From: an uncultured Pelagibacteraceae bacterium
Lineage (GTDB): Bacteria; Pseudomonadota; Alphaproteobacteria; Pelagibacterales; Pelagibacteraceae
NCBI GenBank assembly: GCA_902524995.1
Contig: CABZFJ010000007.1
Location: forward strand, 1-45,070
Reading direction: 5' to 3'
DNA: 45,070 nt
Below are positions 34,538 to 42,884 of the stretch, piece by piece. The notes under the pieces were generated by a model. The model did no database searches. It worked only from the letters and a program-made list of their open reading frames with translations, and was not told the DNA's origin. Within the stretch, counting starts at the first letter, position 1; each line of letters opens with the position of its first letter. A program made the translations under genes and the position numbers.

Positions 34538-35143
34538 GTGTCTACAACTGTTCCCTACTACGAGGATTTTTCCGAAATAAAAAAGAAAATTTGGTTAATG
34601 TTAACTGATGCAGTTACTAATAGATCCTCTCCTTTTAGAATACCTGTTTTTTCATGTGGAAATGGAGACAATATTGAAAGTAGAATTGTTGTTCTTAGAA
34701 AATCAGATGAAGAAAATAATTTAGTTCAATTTCATAGTGATATTAGATCTGATAAAATTAAAATCTTAGAAAAAAATCCGAATTCATCGATGTTATTTTA
34801 TGATAAAGATGAAAAAATACAGGTTAGACTAAAAGTTGAAGCAATTATTAATCACAATAATGATATAACAAAACAATCTTGGAAAAAAACTCAACATATA
34901 AGTCGTAAATGTTACTTAGTAGATAATGGACCAGGTACAGAGTCTGATATTCCAACATCTGGTTTAAAACCTGAATTAGATAATTTTGATTACACAAAAG
35001 AGCAAAGCGAAGAAGGATATAAAAACTTTACAGTTATACAATGCAAAATTAAATCTATGGAATGGCTATATTTAGCTGCAAAAGGTCATCGAAGAGCTAA
35101 ATTTGATGTTGATAATAATAAAGATACTTGGCTAGTTCCTTAA
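34538..35143 (+). CDS. Pyridoxamine 5'-phosphate oxidase-like flavoprotein
   Basis: A 201-residue split-barrel FMN-binding protein starting with GTG two bases after the dehydrogenase stop. SRIVVLRKSDEENNLVQFHSD compares with the RxVxLR...FxT FMN-binding strand of PNPOx proteins, RSDKIKILEKNPNSSMLFYD is the next helix and strand, and VRLKVEAII continues it. The C-terminal MEWLYLAAKGHRRAKF corresponds to the end motif of the Alr4036-type family rather than true PdxH, whose RLxxR-PxP end is missing. I therefore call it PNPOx-like with unknown substrate. Its stop codon directly abuts the stop of the convergent PrsW-like gene. Confidence 0.75.
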   Translation: MSTTVPYYEDFSEIKKKIWLMLTDAVTNRSSPFRIPVFSCGNGDNIESRIVVLRKSDEENNLVQFHSDIRSDKIKILEKNPNSSMLFYDKDEKIQVRLKVEAIINHNNDITKQSWKKTQHISRKCYLVDNGPGTESDIPTSGLKPELDNFDYTKEQSEEGYKNFTVIQCKIKSMEWLYLAAKGHRRAKFDVDNNKDTWLVP

Positions 35144-36007
35144 TTATTTCTCTAAAATAGGATATATTTCTGGAGTAAGATTTGGTGAGATAAATAAAGT
35201 AATTGCCGCAATCAAATGAACTAAAATAAAAACAGATGTAATTGGAAATACAATATCTTTTATTTTTGCTTTGGATGGATCGGGATAAAATAACCTTTCA
35301 GGATTTGATTTAAATTCTTCAGGGATTTTATCTAACTTTCTTAAATTTTTAATCTGTTCTTTACTTATTAATTTATAAAAATAGAACATAGTTGTTACTG
35401 CAATAAAAAGTATAAATATGGTGCTGTAAAAAAAGAAATCCAAAAATATATTATAAAAAGCATGAAATAAAACAGTTAAAAGGAATATATAAAAATAATT
35501 ATTTTTATTTTTATAATACAGAAGATTAAGAGCAATAAATAAACCCATAAAAGCACCTGTAACAAAATGCATAAATGTTGGCAAAATTCTTACAAAAGAC
35601 ATATACGTCCAAGAGATATTAAATTTGTCAGCTCTAAAAACGTAATCAATATTTTCATATGCAGAAAAACCTAAAGAAACAGCCACTCCATAAACAATTC
35701 CATCCATTGGCTCTTCCATTAAATGTGAAAAGAAAAAGAACAAAATTAAAAATTTCCATAGTTCCTCTTGAAAAGCTACCCTAGATAAATGATTGTAGAC
35801 TGATTTACCAAAATAAGATCCTTGAATTTTGTTCCAACAAAAATCATAGTAAAAAATTTCATTAACTAATACTACTGGAAGAACAATCATAATTCCTAGG
35901 AAAAAGGCTTGAAAAACATGTATTGGTGGCTCTCTAAATTTATCTTTAAAATAAAAAAAAAGTAAAATTAAAATTGCAGGTGAAATTGAAAACAATATTT
36001 TTAACAT
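35144..36007 (-). CDS. PrsW-family intramembrane protease
   Basis: A 287-residue membrane protein with about eight spans. The PrsW signature is intact: EELWK (residues 81-85, the E-E-x-x-K motif), MDGIVYGVAVSLGFSAYENI (101-120), and His147 in FMHFVTGAFMG. PrsW-type proteases are CPBP-like glutamic or metal-dependent intramembrane proteases; in Bacillus subtilis PrsW cuts an anti-sigma factor, but no sigma/anti-sigma pair is visible here. DUF1330 and a secreted metalloprotease-like gene lie just upstream on the same strand (8 bp gap), so the three may be co-transcribed. Confidence 0.85.
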   Translation of the reverse strand: MLKILFSISPAILILLFFYFKDKFREPPIHVFQAFFLGIMIVLPVVLVNEIFYYDFCWNKIQGSYFGKSVYNHLSRVAFQEELWKFLILFFFFSHLMEEPMDGIVYGVAVSLGFSAYENIDYVFRADKFNISWTYMSFVRILPTFMHFVTGAFMGLFIALNLLYYKNKNNYFYIFLLTVLFHAFYNIFLDFFFYSTIFILFIAVTTMFYFYKLISKEQIKNLRKLDKIPEEFKSNPERLFYPDPSKAKIKDIVFPITSVFILVHLIAAITLFISPNLTPEIYPILEK

Positions 36008-36015
36008 ACTGTATT

Positions 36016-36306
36016 TTATAAACCTTTAATTATTATATTAGTGCCTTCAGAATTATCTAATCTTATTTGTTTTATTGGTTTGTATTCTTCTGAATTATAC
36101 CACTCTAGTGCTCTCTCATAACTTGGAAATTTTAAAACTATTATTCTTGGAAATTTAGTTTCACCATCAAATATTTGATATTCACCATTTCTAACTAAAA
36201 ACTCTCCATCAAATTTTTTTACAATTGGATTAACTTTTTCAATATACTCTTTATAATTTTCTGGATTGGTTATTTTTAATTGTGCAATTACATACCCTGC
36301 TGGCAT
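36016..36306 (-). CDS. DUF1330 domain protein
   Basis: A 96-residue single-domain protein of the DUF1330 family with a ferredoxin-like (dimeric alpha-beta barrel) fold. MPAGYVIAQLKITNPENYKEY is the usual start in shortened form, followed by GGEF-like FDGEFLVRNG and FPSYERALEWYNSEEYKPI, the family's conserved helix. The function of DUF1330 proteins is not established. It lies 19 bp after the secreted metalloprotease-like gene and 8 bp before the PrsW gene. Confidence 0.88.
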   Translation of the reverse strand: MPAGYVIAQLKITNPENYKEYIEKVNPIVKKFDGEFLVRNGEYQIFDGETKFPRIIVLKFPSYERALEWYNSEEYKPIKQIRLDNSEGTNIIIKGL

Positions 36307-36325
36307 ATTAAAATAATTTTTTCAC

Positions 36326-37315
36326 CTAATTCCTTTGAAATATACCAAATTTTTTTTCCCACGGAGCTTCTACATCGTCTCGTGCGTAAAAACAGTCTCC
36401 ACCTTCATCTCTATCATAAATATTTTCATAGTTATGTTTTGTAAATTTCCATTTTTCCTTTGGCATACAAGTAATTTCAAATGGATCAAATGGTGTATCT
36501 GATGTAGGTGTAAAATAAACACTGTCCTGCATGTTAGGACAAGTTTTATTATTATGACCCCAATAATCATCATTCTTTGGATCTAAAGTGTGATTTGTTC
36601 CATCACCCGATCTACTCATCATATCTTTTGTTTTTTTTGTATTGTGTCCTTCGGTAAAATTTGGTGAACATTTATAAATTCCACCCATAGCATGTAAAAT
36701 TTCATGTAAAATAAAATATCCAACCTCTTTATTATTAAGTGGCCATTTTTTTTGATGTTTAGAAAATACACTAAAAATTGGAAATCCACCAGAAAATGGC
36801 CAATCTTTATGAGTAAAGTCTCCAAAGTTAAAATATATTTTCTTAGGGTTGTTCATTCCGTTATTAACAATGGATCTTCCAAATACATTTCCACAAGTAC
36901 CCCACTTGGACTTTTTCATGTCTTTCTTGGTTTTGTTTATTCTAAGAAAAGTAATATCTAACTTTCCGTCTTGACGTTTATCCCATTTTAATTTCTGACC
37001 TTCTCCATTATTAAAATTTGATTTCTTGTTTGCTTTAGCAGTTGTTTTTAAAATCCATTTATCGGCGGTTTCAACCCATTTTTCTAACTCTCCATTTATA
37101 TCTCCCTCTTTATCTTTGGCGTCCTTTAATAAAGTATAAACAATGTGAACTTGGAAATCATCGTTAACATCAGGCTGATCCTCAAAATATCTTCCAGGTT
37201 TTTTGTCACTATCTAAAATAACTGGTGTTGTATCGTTATCATAACATTTATCAGCATAAACATTTGAAATTAAGTTAAGTAAAAAAATGATTGATAATAA
37301 AATTGTTTTTTTCAT
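36326..37315 (-). CDS. Secreted zinc-metalloprotease-like protein (HExxH)
   Basis: A 329-residue protein with a clear signal peptide (MKKTILLSIIFLLNLISNVYA, cleavage near residue 21). HEILHAMGG at 204-212 has the HExxHxxG zinc site of metzincins, with Glu205 as the likely base. The third ligand is not at the usual HExxHxxGxxH place, where Tyr214 stands; His224 in TEGH is the likely one, and DMMS (231-234) could supply the Met-turn. A later block, LDPKNDDYWGHNNKTCP (about 244-260), resembles from memory a group of uncharacterised secreted bacterial peptidases with HExxHxxG, GH, LMY and DDYYGH. Six or more cysteines suggest disulfides. The substrate is unknown. Confidence 0.6.
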   Translation of the reverse strand: MKKTILLSIIFLLNLISNVYADKCYDNDTTPVILDSDKKPGRYFEDQPDVNDDFQVHIVYTLLKDAKDKEGDINGELEKWVETADKWILKTTAKANKKSNFNNGEGQKLKWDKRQDGKLDITFLRINKTKKDMKKSKWGTCGNVFGRSIVNNGMNNPKKIYFNFGDFTHKDWPFSGGFPIFSVFSKHQKKWPLNNKEVGYFILHEILHAMGGIYKCSPNFTEGHNTKKTKDMMSRSGDGTNHTLDPKNDDYWGHNNKTCPNMQDSVYFTPTSDTPFDPFEITCMPKEKWKFTKHNYENIYDRDEGGDCFYARDDVEAPWEKKFGIFQRN

Positions 37316-37320
37316 AAGAT

Positions 37321-37833
37321 TTAAAATACTGATTTAGAGTACCTTTTCCAATTATCTTGGTAATGTTTTGCATTTTCAGTTATTTGGCTAATTTGTTCAT
37401 CTGTAAGTTTTTTAATTACTCTTCCTGGAGCACCAACCACTAATGAATTGTCTGGGATTTCTTTATTTTCAGTGATTAATGCTTTGGCACCAATGATGCA
37501 GTTTTTGCCTATTTTTGCATTGTTTAAAATTACAGCACCAATTCCAATTAAACTATTATCTCCAATTGTACATCCATGAAGCATAACGAGATGGCCTATG
37601 GTTACATCTTTACCTATTTTTAATGGGCAGCCTGGGTCAGTATGTAAAACACTTCCATCTTGAACATTTGAACCTTCTCCAACATGAATGTTTTCGTTAT
37701 CCCCTCTAATTACTGCATTAAACCATACACTAGAGTTTTTTTCTAATGTGACATCTCCAATAATAGTTGCATTTGGTGCTACCCAATTTTCGCCAGAGTT
37801 TTTTGGTTTTTTATCTTCCAAATCGTAAAACAT
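37321..37833 (-). CDS. Gamma-class carbonic anhydrase-like hexapeptide protein
   Basis: A 170-residue left-handed beta-helix protein of the gamma carbonic anhydrase / YrdA / PaaY group. The three zinc-binding histidines are His64 (SVLHTD), His81 (IGHLVML) and His86 (MLHGC), with the right spacing of 5 between the last two, and RGDNENIHVG (43-52) carries the conserved Arg and Asp. GAPGRVIKKLT is the C-terminal signature. Carbonic anhydrase activity is plausible but many members are uncharacterised or act on CoA esters. It diverges from the thioredoxin-fold gene with just 20 bp between starts and ends five bases before the metalloprotease-like gene. Confidence 0.88.
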   Translation of the reverse strand: MFYDLEDKKPKNSGENWVAPNATIIGDVTLEKNSSVWFNAVIRGDNENIHVGEGSNVQDGSVLHTDPGCPLKIGKDVTIGHLVMLHGCTIGDNSLIGIGAVILNNAKIGKNCIIGAKALITENKEIPDNSLVVGAPGRVIKKLTDEQISQITENAKHYQDNWKRYSKSVF

Positions 37834-37853
37834 AATTTATATATTATTACATT

Positions 37854-38408
37854 ATGCCTATTAAAACACCAGTATGTGATTTTGGAAAAAAAGCTGAAAA
37901 TTTTGAATTAAAATCTACCGAGAGCAAATTAATATCCCTAAATGATATCAAAGGTGAAAATGGAACTCTTGTAATGTTTATTTGTAACCATTGTCCCTAC
38001 GTGAAAGCAATAATAAAGGATGTGGTGGAGGATTGTACTAAACTTAATGATTTAGGAATAAATTCAGTTGCAATATGCTCTAATGATCCAATTAATTATC
38101 CAGAAGACTCTTTTGAAAAAATGATAGAGTTTGCATTTAAACATAAGTTTAAATTTCCTTACCTAATTGATGAAACACAAGACATTGCAAGAAAATATGA
38201 TGCAGTATGTACTCCAGATTTTTTTGGTTATGATAAAGATTTTAGTCTTCAATATAGAGGAAGAATTAGAGAGTTAAGGGAACTAAAACCTGTCAGATCT
38301 GGAGATAGTGATTTATTTATTGCTATGAAACAAGTTTCAGAAACGGGTAAAGGTCCTGAAGAACAATTTCCAAGTATGGGTTGTGGTATAAAGTGGTCAT
38401 CTAATTAA
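37854..38408 (+). CDS. Thioredoxin-fold (AhpC/TSA-like) redoxin
   Basis: A 184-residue cytoplasmic redoxin. The redox motif is Cys44-Asn-His-Cys47 in FICNHCPYVKAI, the form seen in a subgroup of thioredoxin-family proteins annotated as redoxin or AhpC/TSA. The conserved cis-Pro region is AVCTPDFFGYDK, and the tail PSMGCGIKW adds a third cysteine common to the group. No signal peptide is seen. The substrate or electron donor is unknown. Its stop codon shares an A with the next start (TAATG), linking it to the GT4 gene. Confidence 0.85.
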   Translation: MPIKTPVCDFGKKAENFELKSTESKLISLNDIKGENGTLVMFICNHCPYVKAIIKDVVEDCTKLNDLGINSVAICSNDPINYPEDSFEKMIEFAFKHKFKFPYLIDETQDIARKYDAVCTPDFFGYDKDFSLQYRGRIRELRELKPVRSGDSDLFIAMKQVSETGKGPEEQFPSMGCGIKWSSN

Positions 38409-39490
38409 TGTATTTAATAATAACTAGAACTTTCCCTCCTGAAGTTGGTGGTATGCAAAATCTAATGTGGGGATTGGCAAGATCTTTATCAAAAATTGAT
38501 ATGGTTAAAGTTTTTGCTGATTATCACGAAGATCATAAAAAGTTTGATGATAAAGTTTCATTTACAATTGAAAGAGTTAGTGGAGTTAAATTATTAAGAA
38601 AATATAGAAAATCTCTACTAATAAATGAATATTTAAATGAAAATAAAAATGTAAATTGTATAATTTCAGATCACTGGAAAAGTTTAGAATTTATAAAATC
38701 CTCAAAAAAGAAAATATGTCTAATTCATTCTAAAGAAATTAATCATTCTAAAGGATCTAGATTAAACAAAAAAGTTTTAGAAGTTTTAAATAATGTTGAC
38801 CATGTAGTGGCAAACTCAAACTTTACGAAAAATTTAGCAGTTAGTCTTGGGGTTGAAGAAAAAAGATTAATAGTCATTAATCCAGGTGTAGATCCCGTTG
38901 AAGAAATTCCAAAAGATGACCTTAAACAAGCAGAAGAAATACTAAAAGGAAAAAAACAAAGGCTAATTACTGTTTCTAGATTTGACAAAAGAAAAAATCA
39001 TGAAAAGGTTATAATGGCTATTAGGAATTTAAAAGAAAAATATCCTGATATTACTTACACCTGTATTGGATACGGAGATGAAGAAGAAAATTTAAAAAAA
39101 TTGGTGATAGAATTAAAGCTTGATAAATATGTAAATTTTTTAAACGATATAACTAATGAATTGAAAAATGCATTAATTGCAAAATCAAATATTTTTATAA
39201 TGCCCTCAATAATTCACAAAACCTCAGTTGAGGGGTTTGGAATTTCTTTTATTGAGGCTGCACAATATGGGATTCCATCAATAGGTGGTAAGGATGGTGG
39301 TGCTTCTGATGCAATTATTCATAATAAAACGGGATTAATTTGCGATGGCAATAGCCTAGATGATATTTATTCAAGTATAGATAATCTATTTGTAGGTAAT
39401 AAATATATTGAGTTTGGACAAGAGTGCAAAACACACTCCGAAAATTTTCTTTGGGACAGGGTAATTGAAAACTACAAAAGAATCCTATAA
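38408..39490 (+). CDS. GT4-family glycosyltransferase
   Basis: A 360-residue GT-B fold glycosyltransferase. The N-terminal FPPEVGGMQNLMWGLARSL is the acceptor-side glycine loop, VNPGVDP (here VINPGVDP near residue 155) starts the linker, LITVSRFDKRKNHEKVI is the second Rossmann strand, and the retaining E-x7-E motif is EGFGISFIEA (about 285-294). It should build a surface polysaccharide or lipopolysaccharide sugar; donor and acceptor are unknown. It is translationally linked to the redoxin gene by TAATG and followed after nine bases by a small membrane protein gene. Confidence 0.9.
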   Translation: MYLIITRTFPPEVGGMQNLMWGLARSLSKIDMVKVFADYHEDHKKFDDKVSFTIERVSGVKLLRKYRKSLLINEYLNENKNVNCIISDHWKSLEFIKSSKKKICLIHSKEINHSKGSRLNKKVLEVLNNVDHVVANSNFTKNLAVSLGVEEKRLIVINPGVDPVEEIPKDDLKQAEEILKGKKQRLITVSRFDKRKNHEKVIMAIRNLKEKYPDITYTCIGYGDEEENLKKLVIELKLDKYVNFLNDITNELKNALIAKSNIFIMPSIIHKTSVEGFGISFIEAAQYGIPSIGGKDGGASDAIIHNKTGLICDGNSLDDIYSSIDNLFVGNKYIEFGQECKTHSENFLWDRVIENYKRIL

Positions 39491-39499
39491 AATTAAATT

Positions 39500-39916
39500 A
39501 TGTTAGATAAATTTAATGGAATAATTTATTTAAGTATTTTTATTGTTCATTTTATTGTTTACGCCATTTATGCTTTCAGAACAGTTTTTGCAACAAAATC
39601 TTTTTTAGATCAATACAATATAGATCACTCTGCAGCTGTGATGGTTAGATTTTTTGGGGCTCCATTTATTGCATCAATTTTAGTGGCACTTTACATAATG
39701 TTAATCAAAGCAGATGGTTTGGTAGGAACATGGGGTTTCTTTACACTAATTTTTGCACAAAACGTTTTATATTTTTTAATTGGAATATATACAATTTATA
39801 TCAATAAGCTTGGACATAACGAAAAAACAAATAGTGAAGGTGTCATTGCATCAGGAATTTTAACATTGCTAAGTGGAATTCTTTGCTATGGTCTAGCTGA
39901 TAAAATTTATATTTAA
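39500..39916 (+). CDS. Small four-span membrane protein, unknown function
   Basis: A 138-residue protein I do not recognise. It has four hydrophobic segments (about residues 7-27, 48-66, 77-99 and 115-133). A Phe/Arg-containing loop AFRTVFATKSFLDQYNIDHSA falls between the first two in shortened form. The gene follows GT4 after nine bases and so is probably co-transcribed. Its TAA overlaps the convergent tctA stop in a shared TTAA. Confidence 0.75.
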   Translation: MLDKFNGIIYLSIFIVHFIVYAIYAFRTVFATKSFLDQYNIDHSAAVMVRFFGAPFIASILVALYIMLIKADGLVGTWGFFTLIFAQNVLYFLIGIYTIYINKLGHNEKTNSEGVIASGILTLLSGILCYGLADKIYI

Positions 39917-41412
39917 CTTTTTTTTCTAAAAGTTGAAAAAATTTGCCAACAAACAATTATTATTGTTATCAATAATATTATTAGTGTTATAGGCCTATCC
40001 CATAAAAAGTTAGGCGAACCATCGCTTATTAAAAGTGATCTTCTCAATGTTTCCTCCATTAATCCCCCGAGTACAAAAGCTAATATTAAAGGTGGCATGG
40101 GAAAATCATAGAGCCTTAAAAAAGTTGCAACTATAGCAATACCTATCATTAAAAAAATATCAAAATTGTTAAATGACATTAGATATATTCCTGTTACTGA
40201 AAAAAATAAAATTAAAGGAATTAAATAATTTCTAGGTACTGCTAAAATTCTAGCGATATAAGGTATTAAAGGTAAATTTAAGATCAAAAGCACTACCATA
40301 CCAATATACATAGACATGATAACTGACCAGAAAATTTCAGGATTAGTTTGATAAAGTCTTGGTCCTGGCTGAATACCAAATCCTAAAAGAGCTCCAAGCA
40401 TTACAGCTGTTGTACCGCTTCCAGGAATTCCTAATGTTAGTAACGGTACAAAAGAACCAGAGCAGGCTGCATTATTTGCCGTCTCTGGTGCTGATAAACC
40501 ATGAACGCTACCTTTTCCAAATTTTTGTTTTTCTTCCTCATTTACATAATTTCTCTCCATTCCATATGCCAAGAAAGATGCAATTGTTGCGCCTGCACCA
40601 GGTAAAACTCCAATTAAGAAACCAAGTATTGAGGATCTGGGTATTGTTTTGGCCATTTTAATGGTTTCTTCTTTATTTACTTTAATTGAACCTAATTCTG
40701 TTAATGATATTTGCTTTGTAGCTCTGTTTGGGTCCTTTCCTCTAAATATAATTGTAAGAGCTTCACTCATTGCAAATGTTGCCATGACAATTAATACAAA
40801 GCTTATTCCATCAGTTAAATTCATGTTGTTAAAGGTAAATCTTGTAATATCTGATAAAGAATCTTGTCCTACAGTTGCTAACATTAATCCTAAAACTACC
40901 ATCATCATTGCTTTTAAAAATTGTCCTTTAGATGAAAATGCAGAAATTGCAGTTAAACCTAAAATCATTAGTGCAAAATAATCAGGTGATCTAAAAGCTA
41001 AACTTACTTTTGACAAACTAGGGGCTGCAACTAATAAAAATATTGCAGAAATTGTTCCACCAGCAAATGAACTATAAGCAGCGATAGCTAAAGCTTTACC
41101 AGCTTTTCCTTGTTGTGCCATTGGATAACCATCAAATGCAGTAGCAACAGTTCCTGGTATTCCAGGTGCATTTAATAAAATTGAAGATGTAGATCCTCCA
41201 AATACTGCACCATAGTAAACACCAGCCATTAAGATTAAACCCGTTGATGGATCAAAGCCGTAAGTAATTGGTATCATTAATGCAATTGCAGTCATTGGTC
41301 CAAGTCCCGGTAACATTCCAATTATTGTTCCAGCAAAACAACCAACCATCACCATTAAAATATTCGTTAATGATAACGCAGTTGATAATCCAATTAGTAT
41401 TCCTTCGATCAT
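39913..41412 (-). CDS. tctA: Second tripartite tricarboxylate transporter large subunit TctA
   Basis: A 499-residue TctA paralogue of the protein at 14686-16158. IGMLPGLGPMTAIALMIPIT, GAVFGGSTSSILLNAPGIPG and TAFDGYPMAQQGKAGKALAI show the family signature in the first half, and GVLPGAGATIASFLAYGMERN and ETANNAACSGSFVPLLTLGI repeat it in the second. These blocks are clearly diverged from the first copy, so the two systems probably carry different carboxylates. The ATG overlaps the tctB stop by four bases (ATGA). No enzyme gene follows in this operon. Confidence 0.95.
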   Translation of the reverse strand: MIEGILIGLSTALSLTNILMVMVGCFAGTIIGMLPGLGPMTAIALMIPITYGFDPSTGLILMAGVYYGAVFGGSTSSILLNAPGIPGTVATAFDGYPMAQQGKAGKALAIAAYSSFAGGTISAIFLLVAAPSLSKVSLAFRSPDYFALMILGLTAISAFSSKGQFLKAMMMVVLGLMLATVGQDSLSDITRFTFNNMNLTDGISFVLIVMATFAMSEALTIIFRGKDPNRATKQISLTELGSIKVNKEETIKMAKTIPRSSILGFLIGVLPGAGATIASFLAYGMERNYVNEEEKQKFGKGSVHGLSAPETANNAACSGSFVPLLTLGIPGSGTTAVMLGALLGFGIQPGPRLYQTNPEIFWSVIMSMYIGMVVLLILNLPLIPYIARILAVPRNYLIPLILFFSVTGIYLMSFNNFDIFLMIGIAIVATFLRLYDFPMPPLILAFVLGGLMEETLRRSLLISDGSPNFLWDRPITLIILLITIIIVCWQIFSTFRKKS

Positions 41413-41879
41413 CCCATAACTCCAATGTATTTTAAAAATGGATCACGAAGGTAAATATTTAGTAAACCATGTAATAAATACATAAACGCAGCAACAAATG
41501 GAAAAGATAAAATAAACATCAATCCCCATCTTCTTTCACCTAAGAAATAGTAAGATGCAAAAAGAAATAAAGAAGTTGATATAAAATATCCAATTTTTAG
41601 AATTACAGCAGCATATATTAGTGAGATAATTATTAGATAGATTATACTTTTATAATCTAAGAGTTTATGATTTACCTCTGTAGTAATTTTTTCAGGTAAA
41701 ATTATTTTTAAAATTGATAAAATTATTCCTGCCCACCCTAAATATATTGGAAAAGTCCTAGCATTGAATGGTGCATTCTCATCAAATGCAAATACTTGAA
41801 TGTTGTAAGCTGTGTATAGATAAAATACTGATAAAACTAAAAAAAGCAGTGAGATAAATTTTGTAGGACTTATTCTCAC
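41409..41879 (-). CDS. tctB: Second tripartite tricarboxylate transporter small subunit TctB
   Basis: A 156-residue membrane protein with about four spans (near residues 8-27, 45-60, 75-108 and 115-143) and the LGERRWGLMFILSFPFVAAF stretch common near the TctB C-terminus. It starts with GTG at 41879; the only nearby ATG upstream is followed at once by a stop codon. It lies 30 bp after tctC, behind an AT-rich hairpin, and overlaps tctA by four bases. Confidence 0.88.
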   Translation of the reverse strand: MRISPTKFISLLFLVLSVFYLYTAYNIQVFAFDENAPFNARTFPIYLGWAGIILSILKIILPEKITTEVNHKLLDYKSIIYLIIISLIYAAVILKIGYFISTSLFLFASYYFLGERRWGLMFILSFPFVAAFMYLLHGLLNIYLRDPFLKYIGVMG

Positions 41880-41895
41880 TGCTTTACATTCTTTA

Positions 41896-41913
41896 ATAAT
41901 CTATAAAGATTAT
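41896..41913 (-). promoter_or_regulatory. AT-rich stem-loop over the tctC stop codon
   Basis: The minus strand reads ATAATCT-TTAT-AGATTAT, a perfect 7-bp stem with a four-base loop that includes the tctC TAA. It is in the same place as the GC-rich hairpin of the first tct operon but has only one G-C pair, so its stability is low. Confidence 0.4.
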
Positions 41914-42884
41914 ATTACTCCAAGTTTTTTCATCAGAGCTGTCATTTCAACTGTTTGTTTTTCTAAGAACGCATCAAATTTAGAACCTGGGTTATAAATA
42001 TTTACCCATGCATTTCTTTTTCTAACAGCTTCCCACTCTGGTGTTTTTTGAACATCTCCAAGCATTTTAGAGATTTTGTTATAGTCACTCATACTCATGC
42101 TTTTTGGTGCAAAGAAACCTCTCCAGTTAACAAACTGAACATCATATCCTTGCTCTTTTAATGTTGGAGCTTCTGGTGCATCACCTACTCTTTCAGGAGC
42201 AGTGATACCAATTATTCTTACTTGATCTCTAGCACCCATTACTTCACCTAAACCTGTTGAAAGTATTTGAGTTTCTCCAGATAAAAGTCCAGCAAGTGCC
42301 TTTCCACCAGCATCATATGGAACATAAATCACATCGTTAGGATTTGCTCCAGCCGCTTGGAAAGCTAACGCACCAATTAAATGGTCCATGCTTCCTCTTA
42401 CAGATCCACCAGCCATTTTAATTGATTTTGGATCTTTTTGATATTGATCAACTGCATCTTTGAAATTTTTGATAGGTGAATTTTTTGCTACAACTATTGC
42501 ACCATAATCTCCAATTACACCTGCAATTGGTTTAACATCTTTATAAGATAATGTTCCAGTACCTTTTACATAACCTTTGTGTCTTGTAATAGATCTTAAC
42601 ACCAATGGTGTTGACTGAACTAAAACTGTATCTTTTGGAGTGTTATTGATTAGGTAAGCTAAAGCTTTACCACCCCCACCACCTGACATATTTTCAAATG
42701 ATGCACTTTTCAAAAAACCAGCTTTTGTTAATGCTTCTCCAGTACCTCTAGCAGTTCCATCCCAACCACCACCAGCACCACCGCCAATTAAAAAATGTAA
42801 TTTTTCAACTGCAAATGAACTTGTTGATGAAAATAGAAGGAAAGCAGAGAATAAAACTGAAATAAAAGTTTTAATTAGTTTCAT
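41910..42884 (-). CDS. tctC: Second tripartite tricarboxylate transporter binding protein TctC
   Basis: A TctC-family periplasmic binding protein, 324 residues from the chosen start. The signal peptide runs MKLIKTFISVLFSAFLLFSS...SFA with cleavage near residue 25. FLIGGGAGGGWDGTARG takes the place of the usual ligand loop, and the repeated Gly and the Trp differ from the first copy's GLGGGTDTTAR. MSGGGGGKALAYLI, NSPIKNFKDAV and APTLKEQGYDV continue the family pattern. A longer frame reaches 42926, but the ATG at 42884 has the same AGAGAGGAAATA leader as the first tctC and begins the signal peptide. It diverges from the AbrB-type gene. Confidence 0.93.
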   Translation of the reverse strand: MKLIKTFISVLFSAFLLFSSTSSFAVEKLHFLIGGGAGGGWDGTARGTGEALTKAGFLKSASFENMSGGGGGKALAYLINNTPKDTVLVQSTPLVLRSITRHKGYVKGTGTLSYKDVKPIAGVIGDYGAIVVAKNSPIKNFKDAVDQYQKDPKSIKMAGGSVRGSMDHLIGALAFQAAGANPNDVIYVPYDAGGKALAGLLSGETQILSTGLGEVMGARDQVRIIGITAPERVGDAPEAPTLKEQGYDVQFVNWRGFFAPKSMSMSDYNKISKMLGDVQKTPEWEAVRKRNAWVNIYNPGSKFDAFLEKQTVEMTALMKKLGVI

